A stretch of DNA of 64,000 nucleotides from Raphanus sativus (Eukaryota > Streptophyta > Magnoliopsida > Brassicales > Brassicaceae): the NCBI RefSeq assembly GCF_000801105.2, contig NC_079514.1:15354293-15418292 (forward strand). The letters are read 5' to 3'. Below, piece after piece: positions 26,525 to 37,309 of this stretch. How positions within the stretch are numbered: position 1 is the first letter of the stretch; every line of letters begins with the position of its first letter. The notes under the pieces are model-generated. The model saw only the letters and a list, made by a program, of their open reading frames with translations, was not told the DNA's origin and did not search any database. Made by a program: the position numbers and the translations under genes.

Positions 26525-27420
26525 TGCAATTATATTTTGTAAAAACAAATATATTTCATCTATTATATCTACCACAACCATTTAAAATTAATGTATTGAA
26601 AGCTACATAAACTATATGAATCTAATATTCATAATCTATTAAATATTATATAATTAACGTAATTCGATAGTCAGAATAATATAATAAATTTAATTACCTT
26701 CACTGATGTTTTGACATGTTATTGATTTTATAACACTGCATTAAAATATTTGACATATGAATTTATTTTGTTTTTGATATTTAGATTATGCTATAGTCCT
26801 TTTCATAGTCGGGTTAACCAACTTCTCATCATATAATATCAGATTTCAACTCGAACACATTTGTGTCTATCGAAATGATATTATGATCTTAGCAATATAT
26901 CACTTGATACTTCATGATACATAGTCTGATAGTCATGTGATTTACTTTCGTAAAATGTGTCGTATGGTGACGTCTTAAACATGACCATAGGTCCATAAGA
27001 TTAGATTAGTTTTACAATAATTACTGTAACTAAGATAACCAGTTAACCACATTACACATGAATCAAGTAGACCAACGGGGAACACTATACTTCTAAAAAC
27101 ACTAAACCTTTCAATAAATGTCACTTTGGTCAAGACCATAGCAAATTCCATTAATTACAGTCATTTAGGAAAACAAGGCGGATCATTCTTAAACACACAT
27201 CATCGTGCCCCCCCCCCCCCCCTAGCGTGATTATTTAGACACCTGAAGAGACGGCATCGTTTCAGGTCATCTTCATCATCACTCTCCAAAAAATCAACGG
27301 TACAAAGACAGAACACAGAGACACACGCAAACAAACGGTAATATAAAAAAAACTTATCACAGAGTCAAACCTTTACGTCCCGACCAACACGCATCTACTT
27401 CTTAACTACATCTTAATTTA
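26525..27420. other. intergenic DNA with a 15-base poly-C run
   Basis: AT-rich and without a gene. A C15 tract lies at 27208-27222 and may be of uncertain length. From about 27225 the composition becomes less AT-rich and pyrimidine-rich, like a promoter or leader of the frame that follows. Confidence 0.4.
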
Positions 27421-27424
27421 CACT

Positions 27425-27700
27425 AAATGCCACTGCCACCTTCTCCGCCGCATTTCTGATCCTCAAACTTCGCCGGAGAAATTAAAAAATGGAGAAAAGT
27501 TCGAAACAAAAGATGTCGGAGTTGTTAACGATCGAGACACGTTCACAATAACGGCGAAAGAGCTAGACTTTATGGCGAGAAACATCGATCCCACCTCCGG
27601 GAATCTCCAGTCGTTCATCTCCGTTGTCCTCTCCGCCGACGCCTGCGTCGGAGACAAACCGGCGGTTCGCAAGCACTGCATCCACCTCCTCGCGGTTAAA
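27425..27700 (+). pseudogene. unassigned gene 5' fragment cut off by a Helitron
   Basis: An open frame reads from about 27455 through KFETKDVGVVNDRD, ITAKELDFMARNIDP, SGNLQSFISVVLSADA and KPAVRKHCIHLLAV, then turns AT-rich 25 bases before the Helitron boundary at 27725. The GC-rich codons, absence of stops over 80 codons and ordered amphipathic helices look like real exon sequence. An ATG at 27427 (MPLPPSPPHF) is one frame off, so either a frameshift or another start is involved. I do not recognise the family. The rest of the gene is not visible after the Helitron. Confidence 0.45.
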
Positions 27701-27724
27701 TTTAATCTTATTTTATTATGATAA

Positions 27725-28733
27725 CTAGTATATCATGCTTCGCACGGATTAGTTTTTTTGCATGTAAGTTATCTTTCAAAATAGTTTTAAATTTGTATTT
27801 AATCAAAATTAAACTATTTTAGACACATTTCTAGAGATGGATAACACCTAAAATTATTATGTTTGATACTTTCAATTTTATTGTATTTATATGTACATGA
27901 GTTTTTAAATATGGTTCTTCAAATTTAATATCATAAAATGAAATGAAACATGTATGTAAAATATTTGATTTTTATATATTAGACTTACAAAAATTGTAAG
28001 ATAGTAGAATATGCTCTTTTATAAGAAAAAGAAAATAGAGTTGTGAAATAGTAATCATACCAAACAAATCTGTAAGTACCCGATTTGCATAGTCATAACG
28101 GTTGATGCTTTTTTCTCGGTGGAGTTGCATCACATCATTTGCTAATCATGGGATGTGATTCTTAAGTTACAAAAACAAAACAAAGATTTTAAAGATCGAG
28201 TAACATGAAAGAGAGAATCGAAGAAGAACTAAACATACCATTTGTTTTTAGATTGTTTACGGTTCTTCTTTTGTTCTAAGTTTGTTGCAGAGGAAGTCTC
28301 TTTGTCTTTTGTCTTCTTCCTTTTATGTTTCTGTTTTTTTTTTCCTTTCGAAAGTAAAAGCAACGCAAGTAAAAAACATATGTAAGTACTCACTTTTTAG
28401 ATAAGAGTTGGATATTAAATGTTTATTATTACCTTCATTGGTGGCAAAGCTTTGATTCTCCAAACTTCTATTGAAACTTCAAGCTTTGAAACTCTCTTCT
28501 TCTTCATCTCTCTTTCTTATTATCCATCGGTTTATACTTTTCTATTGAACTTTTATGGAGTAAAATATTTCGTTCAAAGAGATAAAACAGTTTTAGATTG
28601 TAATTTTATGAACGTGGGAGTTATCATGTGAGAAAAATTCAGGGATCAAATTTTATTTTATCAATTTTTAAAACATTTTCCATTTGTCAGATTTTTTAGT
28701 GGTCAAGTGACTTGTGCTTTAGTATATAGAGGA
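27725..28733 (-). mobile_element. complete small Helitron, 1009 bp
   Basis: On the minus strand it begins TCCTCTATATACTAAAGCAC at 28733, preceded by A. It ends with a GC-containing stem CCGTGCGAAGCATG, then CTAG at 27725-27728, followed by T. Both termini and the A/T insertion site fit. It has no transposase and carries exon-like minus-strand segments. Confidence 0.8.
28225..28520 (-). pseudogene. possible captured exons inside the Helitron
   Basis: On the minus strand one open segment (about 28515-28436) reads MKKKRVSKLEVSIEVW then RIKALPPMK and ends at a GTAATA donor-like site. After a possible intron ending AAACAG, a Lys-rich segment (about 28332-28240) reads KHKRKKTKDKETSSATNLEQ, KKNRKQSKNK, and ends at GTATGT. 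Both splice boundaries are plausible and the frames stay open. The parent gene is not recognised. Confidence 0.35.
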
Positions 28734-29355
28734 TTAGTTTAGTTATTCTAATTTATTATTTTTGTTAGTAGACTAAATTATATATCAATTTTATTTAGAA
28801 AAATTATATAATTTAGTTCTAAAATTTTATCCAATTTTGTAAAAAAACATTTGATATTTTTATTCACGATATTTTAAAAGTGTACATAATTTAATTATTT
28901 TCTGCAGTTTAGTTAATATTTCCATGATTTCGGGTGCATGATGCTATCATTCCTTTGATTTAAACTTTTTCATATCATTATTTCAGCTCTCCACTGATCC
29001 CAATACACAGTACACACACGGTGGCTTTCAGACTCATGTATAATATTGTAAGAATGTGACCATATATAAGACTACAATTGCTAAAACATTGGAAATGGAT
29101 AAGACAATATCAGAGATATGAGACATTTCTGAACCTCCTCAGAGATTTAGCAGACAAACACATATATATCACATAGTCATATGTTACTATAATATTTTGA
29201 TTTTTCTTTTTGATAAAAGAGCTTATTATAAAGTAACAAAAGGGCTTATTATAATAAAAAAAACTTCAAAAATAATGTTTTATGTTAAATTAATAAGAAA
29301 AACAATTATAATATCTTGATATAGCTTATAGTTTCATGAAAGAAATAGAAATACA
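28734..29355. other. AT-rich intergenic DNA 3' of the SPH gene
   Basis: No coding or repeat structure that I can support. Confidence 0.5.
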
Positions 29356-29763
29356 TTATGCTTTATTCCATTGTAGTGCTAAAACAGGAGTTGTATCAAG
29401 GTTTCTTGAGAAATATATCCCATCAAGTTTGGTTGTCCATACACGTATCTGGCCACATTTAGGGATAATATCACTTCCTGCTTTGTATACTTCAACTTCA
29501 TAAAAGTACTCCATGTTAGCTCCTTGCCTTAACAAACAATCCCATGTTGTTCTATAAAGCACATTGTCATGGAACTTGATGACATATGGAGTAGCATTGA
29601 AGTTTAAGTTATTGACGCCTAAATCATTGTTTACAGAATAACAATGGAACTCGAAAATTTTACCCGGACCGAGTTCGTTATGAAGTATAATACGATTTTT
29701 CATGCAGGCTTCGTGTAGCCTAAAGTATGTAGTTACTAAAATAAAAAGTACGAGGTGTTTCAT
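29356..29763 (-). CDS. S-protein homologue (plant self-incompatibility S1 family)
   Basis: Intact 135-residue frame. Residues 1-20 are a hydrophobic signal peptide (MKHLVLFILVTTYF) with cleavage likely near the first Cys. The mature part has the S1-family order: IILHNELGPG, then FEFHCYSVNNDLGV, NATPYVIKFHDNV, TTWDCLLR, FYEVEVYKAG and KCGQIRVW, with four cysteines in all. Length and pattern match SPH proteins: small, secreted, cysteine-containing beta-sandwich proteins related to the Papaver stigma S determinant and numerous in crucifers. Roles outside Papaver are mostly unknown. The start is the only Met before the signal peptide. A TATA-like TTATAAATAC lies about 50 bases upstream on the minus strand. 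It stands alone, with no operon-like neighbours. Confidence 0.9.
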   Translation of the reverse strand: MKHLVLFILVTTYFRLHEACMKNRIILHNELGPGKIFEFHCYSVNNDLGVNNLNFNATPYVIKFHDNVLYRTTWDCLLRQGANMEYFYEVEVYKAGSDIIPKCGQIRVWTTKLDGIYFSRNLDTTPVLALQWNKA

Positions 29764-29967
29764 TTTTTTTATCTAATCATTATGAGTGGAAGACAAAGCA
29801 CTATTGTCTAGTATTTATAAAAAAAAATGGTGTGAAAGGTTTTTTTTTATTTTTGAACTACCAAATAATATATTACCTTATCAGTAAATTTTATTGACAA
29901 ATATGTTTTGACCATATCTTACCTTATTAGTAAATTTTCTTTGCAAAATGACAAGTATCTTTTTATA

Positions 29968-30299
29968 TAAAGTTTGGTTTTTCAAAGTTACTAATTAACA
30001 CGATCGCGATACATTTTCTAAAAAAATTATAAAATAACTAATTATAAATATTTATAAGATAGGGTTCTGTATCCTGGTCTAAAACGATACGAGTTAGTAT
30101 TTTATTTAGGATTTTAAAATGGACAATTACTATTAGATAATACTTACAATTACATTTTAATAAAATTTGTTTTTGTTATTATCTTAGTATATGTATATTT
30201 TTAGTTATCAAATAAATTAACACATGTTGCAATCATATAAAATTTATTAACACATGTCACGTTCATGTTAATTAGTAATTTTGAAAAACCATGTTTTAT
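29968..30299 (+). mobile_element. MITE with AAAGTTTGGTTTTTC terminal repeats
   Basis: The left end TAAAGTTTGGTTTTTCAAAG pairs with the right end, minus strand AAAACATGGTTTTTCAAAA, and both continue ...TTACTAATTAACA. Internal ACACATGT motifs are shared with the copies around 24.6 kb. The target duplication is not clear (TATA-rich flanks). Confidence 0.65.
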
Positions 30300-30697
30300 A
30301 TTATAATATTATGTTAATTGGTGAGTGTCAGTTTGTAAACGCTTAATTAATTTGCTTCTTGATTTCATTAGTCTACACTTTCGAGCTCTTGTTTATCAAT
30401 AGTTTCACCCATTGCTTCATTCTAAGCTAAAAAGTTTGTATGCTCTCAGCTGCAGTCTCTAAGGACAAATTCAGTTCTCAGTGACTGAAACTCCATTTAA
30501 TCAGTCTCTAGGAACAAATTCAGTTCACATTCCCGCGTACAGTCTTTTTAACCGAAACATAAATATTTGCTTATGTTTTAAAACATTATTTTCTGTTTAC
30601 GTAGGTTCCAAGATACAAGTATCACTAATTTGACAACTATGTTACTTTATAAAGTTATAACTATCAGATTTTTAATATATGTAAAAAAAATAATCAA
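30300..30697. other. intergenic DNA between MITE and membrane-protein gene
   Basis: Contains a short direct repeat around AGTCTCTAAGGACAAATTCA (about 30454-30475 and again near 30503-30525). No gene. Confidence 0.5.
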
Positions 30698-31273
30698 TCA
30701 TTTCCTGAAAGAGTAGAACACAGTGAAAATATAAACACTAAGAGCAGAGGAGACCAAGACCACCAGCGCCAACACGGTATGAATCGCCAATGGCGTACCA
30801 CAAGAGAGCAGCCCCAGACGTAGCTGAATAACTTCAACCATTGATAACAGAAGGAACACACAGCCCAAGATGGATCCACCGGCTGCACCAACCACCCCGA
30901 GACGAAGCAGATCACTGTTGATATTAGCTTTAAAAACCTCGTCCGTTTCTTTGCTGTTCAACAAGTTGATTGTTAGCTTCAACCCTTGAGCCACGAGGGA
31001 GGAGAAGAGGAAGAATGCAAATGAGATGACTTCGAAAACAACGAGATCACGTTCCACGTTAATTCCCGCGTTACACTCCGTCCTGTCCGCGAGGTTGAGG
31101 TCACGTGGTTGGTCGAAAGTGATTCCGACAAAAACTGCAACTGTGAAGAGAGAATTTGCGTTGACTATCCCGTCGAGAGCTGAAACATGAACGCTTGTGG
31201 TTGATGCCGTTGAGTGGTTGCTGATACTGTTGCTATTGTGGTTGCTGTTGGTCTCTATATCAGAATCTGCCAT
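30698..31273 (-). CDS. four-pass membrane protein of unknown function
   Basis: Intact 191-residue frame with good GC codons. The N-terminus is polar, Ser/Asn/Thr-rich (residues 1-35). Hydrophobic segments lie at about 38-54 (NSLFTVAVFVGITF), 79-97 (FEVISFAFFLFSSLVAQGL), 121-146 (GVVGAAGGSILGCVFLLLSM) and 163-186 (TVLALVVLVSSALSVYIFTV). A Cys-containing loop (TECNAGI) follows the first. The arrangement resembles plant-specific small transmembrane proteins whose N-terminus leads into a conserved ALDGIVNANSLFT motif; I remember similar Arabidopsis entries, possibly MEE60-like, but not firmly enough for a symbol. The ATG at 31273 is the first in frame. Single exon; no nearby partner genes. Confidence 0.8.
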   Translation of the reverse strand: MADSDIETNSNHNSNSISNHSTASTTSVHVSALDGIVNANSLFTVAVFVGITFDQPRDLNLADRTECNAGINVERDLVVFEVISFAFFLFSSLVAQGLKLTINLLNSKETDEVFKANINSDLLRLGVVGAAGGSILGCVFLLLSMVEVIQLRLGLLSCGTPLAIHTVLALVVLVSSALSVYIFTVFYSFRK

Positions 31274-31596
31274 TTTATCTAATGGTTCTCTTTGGTGGGT
31301 TTACGTAATAGCTAGAAGCTTCTTCTTTGTAATGATGGGATCATTTGTTCTGTTGTGTTCTTATTATGATTCCCTTTTCAATGATTTGATAATGTTGTTT
31401 AAGAGTGGGTGGGGTTTGGTTTAGAACGATTAGGCGTCAGAAAACGATAGCTGTATGTTAATTGACTAAATAAACCATTTTTAAGTCATTACGAAAGTAA
31501 GGAACTAAGGATAGTTAAACACACCTTTCTTCTTTTGTTATAATGTAAGAAGAATGCTTATTCTAGTGACCAAATTTTGACTTTATTGACACTTAA

Positions 31597-31773
31597 GACC
31601 ATCATTATTGGGAAGCCCTTAAGGCAGTCTTTAAGGAAAAAGGGGAGAGGACCAAAGAGAAAAAGCAAGGAAAAATTTTTAAATAAGGACCGCCCTTAAG
31701 CTTTCATGACCCAAAAAAAAAAAAAAAATTAAAGCTAAGGACTTTTGTATACTGCCCTCCAATAATGATGCTC
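31597..31773 (+). mobile_element. Tourist/Harbinger-like MITE
   Basis: Terminal repeats GACCATCATTATTGG (left) and GAGCATCATTATTGG (right, minus strand) are flanked by TAA at 31594-31596 and 31774-31776. The 3-bp TAA duplication and GAGCATC start are typical of PIF/Harbinger MITEs. It contains an A17 run near 31713. Confidence 0.8.
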
Positions 31774-32704
31774 TAAAACACCACAATGTTGTAGCAGGTT
31801 TACACGTTAACCCTAAACTTTTCACTCTCTTTACTTTCTATTTCCGGTGTCCACGAAATCGTGTTAGGCCTAAACGGCGTTTATGCGGTTAACACACTTC
31901 TCATGTGGCCTTAAATATTTTAAGGGTGGGTTAGGAATGAAAATTCATTAGTGTCAGCACCATGTTAGCAGTTTATGCGGTCTATGCGAGTTGTCCGTTT
32001 AATTCGATTTGTCTAAATATTTAGGATTTGGAGTCGACTATAGTATATGTTGTAGGACAATCGGTTTGAGTAGCACGGAAGTCCGCTTCAAAAACTGGAA
32101 TCTAAAACTTGTGGAAACTCCCAAAATCTAGCTTTCAATACGTTTCTAAAAGTACTTTTTGAAAAAACACATTGAAAACTTATATAGTTCTATCTAGAAA
32201 TCTCGCTTCTACTTAAGAAATTCAGTGTCATAAATAAATAAAAAATAAAAAAAATATGTTGTATTCTATATAAAATTCAAAACTAATAGTATTAAAATAG
32301 AAAGAATAAAAATATGAAAATATGAAATAATGCTATAAATTATCTTTGTGCATAATAAGTTTTTCAAAAGATATTTTGCATATATATTCAAATATATTTT
32401 GGCATATATTTGTGAACTATTAAAAATAATTAATTTGATAATTTTTTATAAGGTGTTAGTATTTTTATAATTAAAAATGAAGTCAACTAAATGGATTAAA
32501 ATTATTAAAAATGAATAAGTGAATTTTTATTTTGAATCATATATTTTGAGTCATAAATTTTATAAAGTCATTTTATGTTATATATATATATATTGGCTTT
32601 CAATACATATCTAATTTTTAACTTTTAAAAATCTTACTTTTACGTTTTCATACGATTTCGTTTCCACGTACCCGTTTCCAGTTCCATGTAAGATAAGATA
32701 AGTG
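31774..32704. other. AT-rich intergenic DNA
   Basis: No gene or bounded repeat recognised. A TATATATATATA run is at about 32580-32592. Confidence 0.5.
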
Positions 32705-32845
32705 ATTCATAAATTTTTTAGTTTTGGTTAAATGAAAATCTTTCATTTCTTAGTTGGTAACCCCAAATAATGTAAATATTATTCTCAACAAGAATTGAAC
32801 CTGAGTCTAGGTACTCCTTTACCAGTAGACCAACGTTGGTTCAAA
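32705..32845 (-). mobile_element. tRNA-derived SINE (5' part clear)
   Basis: Read on the minus strand, an A box TGGTCTACTGG (32832-32822) and B box GGTTCAATTC (32801-32792) are spaced as in tRNA genes, with a tRNA-like D-arm but no full cloverleaf. The 3' end and target duplication are unclear. Confidence 0.55.
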
Positions 32846-33673
32846 AATTTCTCTTCTTACCACATATACACAATTATTAGTTTTTCTTTTTATAAACTTG
32901 GAATAAATAGTTTGTTAATTAGTAAAACATACAATTTTATAAAAATGGTTATACATGTATGAATATGAATATATGATCACCAAAATATGGTTACACATGT
33001 AGTCATTTGCAAGGAAGCCAGGTTTGATGTTTACAGTTATTTGGATTTCTCCAGTGTAGATTCTATCTATACTTCTAGCTTGTATAGTTCCTAAATTTCC
33101 CTTTAGCCCATTACTTGATAAATTGTTGTCATTTGTTTTAGTTAAAAAGAAAAAAAAACTTGTCATTTGTACAATATAACCTTATACACTAGTTTAAACA
33201 AAAAAAAATTATACACATATTGACATAAGTTTTTCTCTCCCTCTGCTTTGCTTCATTATTTCTACTTTTAGTCTGATATATGGATCATTATTCAAAATGA
33301 TATAAAAAGAAAAAACCCAAACCCATAAGTTACAAGCCCAACAATATGTTTGACTAGTAAGCAGTTACAATACAGTGACCATGTTTTACTAATCTTTATT
33401 TATGTAAGTGTATGCATAGACAATATTATCCTGCAAAAAGAAATGTCCAACAATAATCTTGCAGCTCTGTTTGACAAAAAAAAATCTTGCAGGTCTGCTT
33501 TAGATATAATAATAAAGCTTTTGTTTAGTTCCCATTTAATGTCTGAGCATGTTCCACCATTTCAACGTTTTACCAACTATATGTATCCAAGAAATCTATC
33601 AAAATTATGGGTACAATCGATACCGATATGAAAATCACAATTTGTTGCAGTGAAAAGAGGACCCGAATGTTTT
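32846..33673. other. intergenic DNA
   Basis: Low-complexity A/T-rich sequence. The open frames here (32915-33166 minus, 33350-33631 plus) have no recognisable motif. Confidence 0.5.
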
Positions 33674-34573
33674 TGTAACAACCCGTCCTGCGGAATCTCT
33701 CATCCGTAGACCCAAGTTCACAGCACAATAGCGCATCGACCTCAACCCCTCTATTATGAATTCTCACTAACTTCATAATTAAGTTGTTGGTGAGGTTCGA
33801 ACTTCCGACCTTACCCTTTAACAACTCTCCCACAGGACAAGTTGTCACCAATTAAACTGCAGATTAATTGGTGACAGCTTATCTTGTGGAATGATGTTAA
33901 AAGGTGAGGTTGGGGGTTCGAACCTCACCACTTTTATGTAACAACCCGTCCTCCGGAACCTCCCGTTCGTAGACCTAAACTCACAACGCTACGGCGCACT
34001 GATCCCAACCCCTCCATTATGAGTTCTCACTAACTCCATAATTAAGTTGTTGGTGAAGTTCGAACTCCCGACCTCACCCTTTAACAACTCTCCCACAGGA
34101 CAAGCTGTCACCAAATGATCTGGGTCGGTGCGCTGCAGCGATGTGTGCTTGGGTCTACGGACGGGTGGTTCCGCAGGGCGGGTTGTCACAATAATGCAGG
34201 TCAATTGGTGACAGCTTGTCCTGTGGGAGAGCTGTTAAAGGGTGAGGTCGGGAGTTCGAACCTCACCAACAACCTAATTGTGGAGTTAGTGAGAACTCAT
34301 AATGAAGGGGTTGTGGTCAGTGCCCTGCAGCGTTGTGAGCTTGGGTCTACGGATGGGAAGTTCCGCAGGACGGGTTGTTACATAAAAGTCCAGCTCAATT
34401 GGTGCAGCTTGTCCTGTGGGAGAGTTGTTAAAAGGTGAGGTCGGGTTCGAACCTCACCAACAACCTGATTATAGAGTTAGTGAGAACTCATAATGGAGGA
34501 GTTAGGGTTGGTGCGCTGTAGCGCTGTGAGCTTGGGTCTACGGACGGGTGGTTTCGCAGGACGGGTTGTCACA
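33674..34573. repeat. cluster of tRNA-like ~180-bp repeats in both orientations
   Basis: Units: minus 33674-33850, plus (head only) 33864-33930, minus 33937-34112, plus (tail only) 34115-34190, plus 34201-34382 and plus 34389-34573. A full plus unit starts with a tRNA-like head: D-arm AGCTCAATTGGTG, then a T-arm GGTGAGGTCGGGAGTTCGAA closing with CCTCACC. It continues with a body containing GTTAGTGAGAACTCATAATG and GGGTCTACGGACGGGTGG, and ends GACGGGTTGTTACA. The B box GGTTCGAACC-type core is kept in every head. This looks like a tRNA-derived SINE family without a poly-A tail. The TGTAACA end could instead be an LTR (TRIM) end. Confidence 0.75.
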
Positions 34574-34749
34574 GCCATATCAAAAAAATTGATAGTTTCA
34601 TAATTATAAAAGATTATCTTTTTTCAAAATAGTTCAAAACCATTAAGATTAACTTACACACACTATTAAACAATAAAATTTTGACACTATCAAACAATAA
34701 AATTTTGAAAACAAAATTCACGAATAATACATAAATTCATTTTTTATAA

Positions 34750-35585
34750 ACTTTTCAATGTAGACTTCATATTCAGTCTATAAAATAATTGACTTTTTAG
34801 CTAGTTTACGTATGTAGACTGTCATGTAGGTCTACTGTTTGGATTAGTTTTTACAATTACAAAATTCACGGATTACTGTTTGTACTTTTTAAAAAAAGTT
34901 GTGATTTTATACGCATTGACTTTTTTCAGTCTACATTTTTTAAAAAGTTAGTTTTTGCAATTGACCAGAATTTACCAGGGATTTGACTTTCAAAAGTAGA
35001 CTTCATATACGGTTTACATTTTTTTTTATAGAAAATGTTAGTTTTTGCAATTGACCAAGTTTGACTTTCTACGAATAGATTGAGATGAACGTCTACACAT
35101 GTCTCAAATCTGATGAGTTAGTTTTGCATTTGACCAAAATAAAATAGTAGACTTCATATGCAGCCTACGTCTTTTTTTCTCAGACTAGTAGACTCAATAT
35201 GAAGTCTACACTTAGTTTTTTTGGGTCAACTTTTTAACATTTTAGTCAAATACAAAACTAACATATTCACCGGAATCAAAGTTTGGATTAAATGCAAAAC
35301 TGACATTTTTTAAACTTCCCAAACAGTCTACAACTTGTAGACCTTCCAGGAAATCTACTTTGAAAAGTCAAAAGTTTGGACAAATACAAAACTAACCTTT
35401 TTTATGTAGACATCTTGGTAAGTCTACGCACTTTTTAAATTTTGTTATCAAAGGAAAAAACGTAGACTTCCAGGAAAGTCTTCTTTACAAAAAAATATAT
35501 TTTGGTCAATTTCAAAACTAGCATTTTGTAGACCGCAAGGTAAGTCTACACTTATTCGTAGACCTACAAAATAGTCTACTTTCGT
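34750..35585. repeat. degenerate GTAGACTTC-type repeat region
   Basis: Many copies of GTAGACTTCATAT and its inverse GAAGTCTAC, alternating with TTAGTTTTGCAATTGACCA-like segments at irregular 40-90-base spacing. Such repeats are common subterminal parts of crucifer DNA transposons, but I could not fix the ends of an element. Confidence 0.6.
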
Positions 35586-36252
35586 GACACAGATCTGAAA
35601 AATGACGAAAATCGTGTAAATAGATACCTTTTGCTGTTTAAAGCTCGTTTCCACTCTTTTCTACCGTCCAAACTCCAAATATGAGCAAAAAAAAGGAACT
35701 TTGATGACCCATAAGAGAATACACTCGACAATTTGAAGTTGTGCTTATGAAAATGAAAGTTATGGGAGTTTTTAGATGAAAAATGGAGAGTAAATGAGAG
35801 AAAATGAAGATTTGTTTGTTTAAAACACACAAAAAGTGGTTGAGAATTGAATTGTAGAAGTGTAAAGAGTTGAAAAATTGTTGTTACTGGTGGTTGAAAA
35901 ATTGATGATAATAGCATTGTTGTAAATAAGAAGAAATGTTTAGGGTGTTCTAGGTTTTTTAACATTTTCAAAATAATTAAAAAATAAATTCATAATGGCA
36001 ATTTTGTAAATTATTCAAAAAAATAGTTGGTTTTAGGATTGAATTGAATTTGTAGGTTGAATTTGAAAACACTCATTTTTATTAATAAAAATTGAACGTT
36101 CATCTTAAAATAAAATCAAGTGGGCTCCAAAGAAAACTTGTTAGCTCTCTGGTTCAGTGTCTAAGTCTTGTGATCTAGAACAACGATTCCCAGTGGAGAA
36201 ATCTCACAGAAATTTGATTGAATATGCTGATTAGTACAATGAACCAGTCTGT
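35586..36252. other. intergenic DNA, right flank of the repeat region
   Basis: Contains a purine-rich plus strand whose complement gives a Phe/His-rich open frame (35576-35971) without motifs. I see no supported gene. Confidence 0.45.
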
Positions 36253-36260
36253 GTTATAGT

Positions 36261-36943
36261 CAGGGGTGGGCATTTTATCCGTGAAATTTGATTCGATTCG
36301 TTATCCGTTGCTATTTGATGCGAAAATTTCGAATATCCGTAAGCTTTCGAAGCAAAGCAAATACTAAAATTCAATATCCGTTAATATCGAAGCAAATCAC
36401 AAATATTAAAATTTTAGGAATCGAATATCCGATCCGATCCGTCAATATATAAATACATGTATATTTTGATTATATTTAAAATTTTAAATGTATAAAATTA
36501 TTATTCTAACATATGATTTGACAGATTCTATTCACATTATTACTTATATAAAAGTACTACATAAAAGGAAAAAAACATTTATGACAATTATAATTTTTTC
36601 TTAAGTTTTGTGTTATTATAATTGTTAATTAAGTTTAAAATTTTACAAAATATGTAAATTCACTATATCTTTTAATTTTTATCTTTTATATCATGCAAAA
36701 AAAAAATTTCCAAAAAAAAATTGTATCAAAATTTTAAGATTATTTGTATTAATCAAAACAAATGAGATATCCGTAAGTATCCGCAAATATCCGCAAATAT
36801 CTATTTATTTTCCGGATATCCGTTTTTCCGAATATCCGTATTTTTCCGAATCAAAGCAAATCGGAAAATTAGATATCTGCAACATTCGAAGCAAATCGCA
36901 AATACCTTCAAAAACCCGGATATCCGATCCGTGCCCAGGTCTA
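36261..36943 (+). mobile_element. non-autonomous hAT element (683 bp) with 8-bp target duplication
   Basis: The left end is CAGGGGTGGGCA and the right end, minus strand, is TAGACCTGGGCA. Perfect 8-bp direct repeats GTTATAGT lie at 36253-36260 and 36944-36951. Many ATATCCG/CGGATAT motifs crowd both subterminal regions (36283-36445 and 36764-36930), as expected for hAT transposase binding. The middle is AT-rich and non-coding. Confidence 0.9.
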
Positions 36944-36999
36944 GTTATAGTAGCATTTAGAAACCTTCTATGTATTGCCGAAAGAAGTCATTAAGCCGA

Positions 37000-37225
37000 G
37001 GAAAGAAAGAATCAGCTATGTGTGTGATCTTCTAGACGCAAAGACTCAAAAGTTAATTATAGTTTTGCTTGGTATATATCAAGTTTTTTTTCATGTGGCT
37101 ACGACGTGTTCACTCTGTAGTCTGTACTTTCAAGATAGTTCTATTGTTAGCAGAAGGATTGGAGAATTTAAGTTTGTTGCAGAAAACATTTGTTGTATTA
37201 AACTAGTTTCCTAGTAGAGATGTGA
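37000..37225 (+). pseudogene. unassigned gene-derived segment, paralogous to 56640-56750
   Basis: The stretch from GATAGTTCTATTGTTAGCAG (37133) to GAGATGTGATA is repeated with few changes at about 56650-56745. It looks like exon-derived sequence interrupted upstream by the hAT MITE, but stops occur in all frames and I cannot name a parent. Confidence 0.3.
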
Positions 37226-37309
37226 TATATATCTACAACTAAATATAGAAATTTAAATATATAATTTTATTTAACATACAATTTTATTTATAGATTACGT
37301 ATAAAATAT

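Noticed and set aside
32915..33166. 83-codon minus-strand frame with an NLGTIQARSIDRIYTGEIQI stretch
   Set aside because: Starts in a poly-Phe run and ends in Tyr/Ile-rich AT sequence; no family recognised and no supporting signals.
34240..34275. tRNA gene candidates with T-arm GGTTCGAACC
   Set aside because: Heads repeat five times with a shared non-tRNA body and no complete acceptor stem, so they are tRNA-derived repeats.
35576..35971. 131-codon Phe/His/Ser-rich minus-strand frame
   Set aside because: Low-complexity composition from a purine-rich plus strand next to a repeat region, and no domain or start context.
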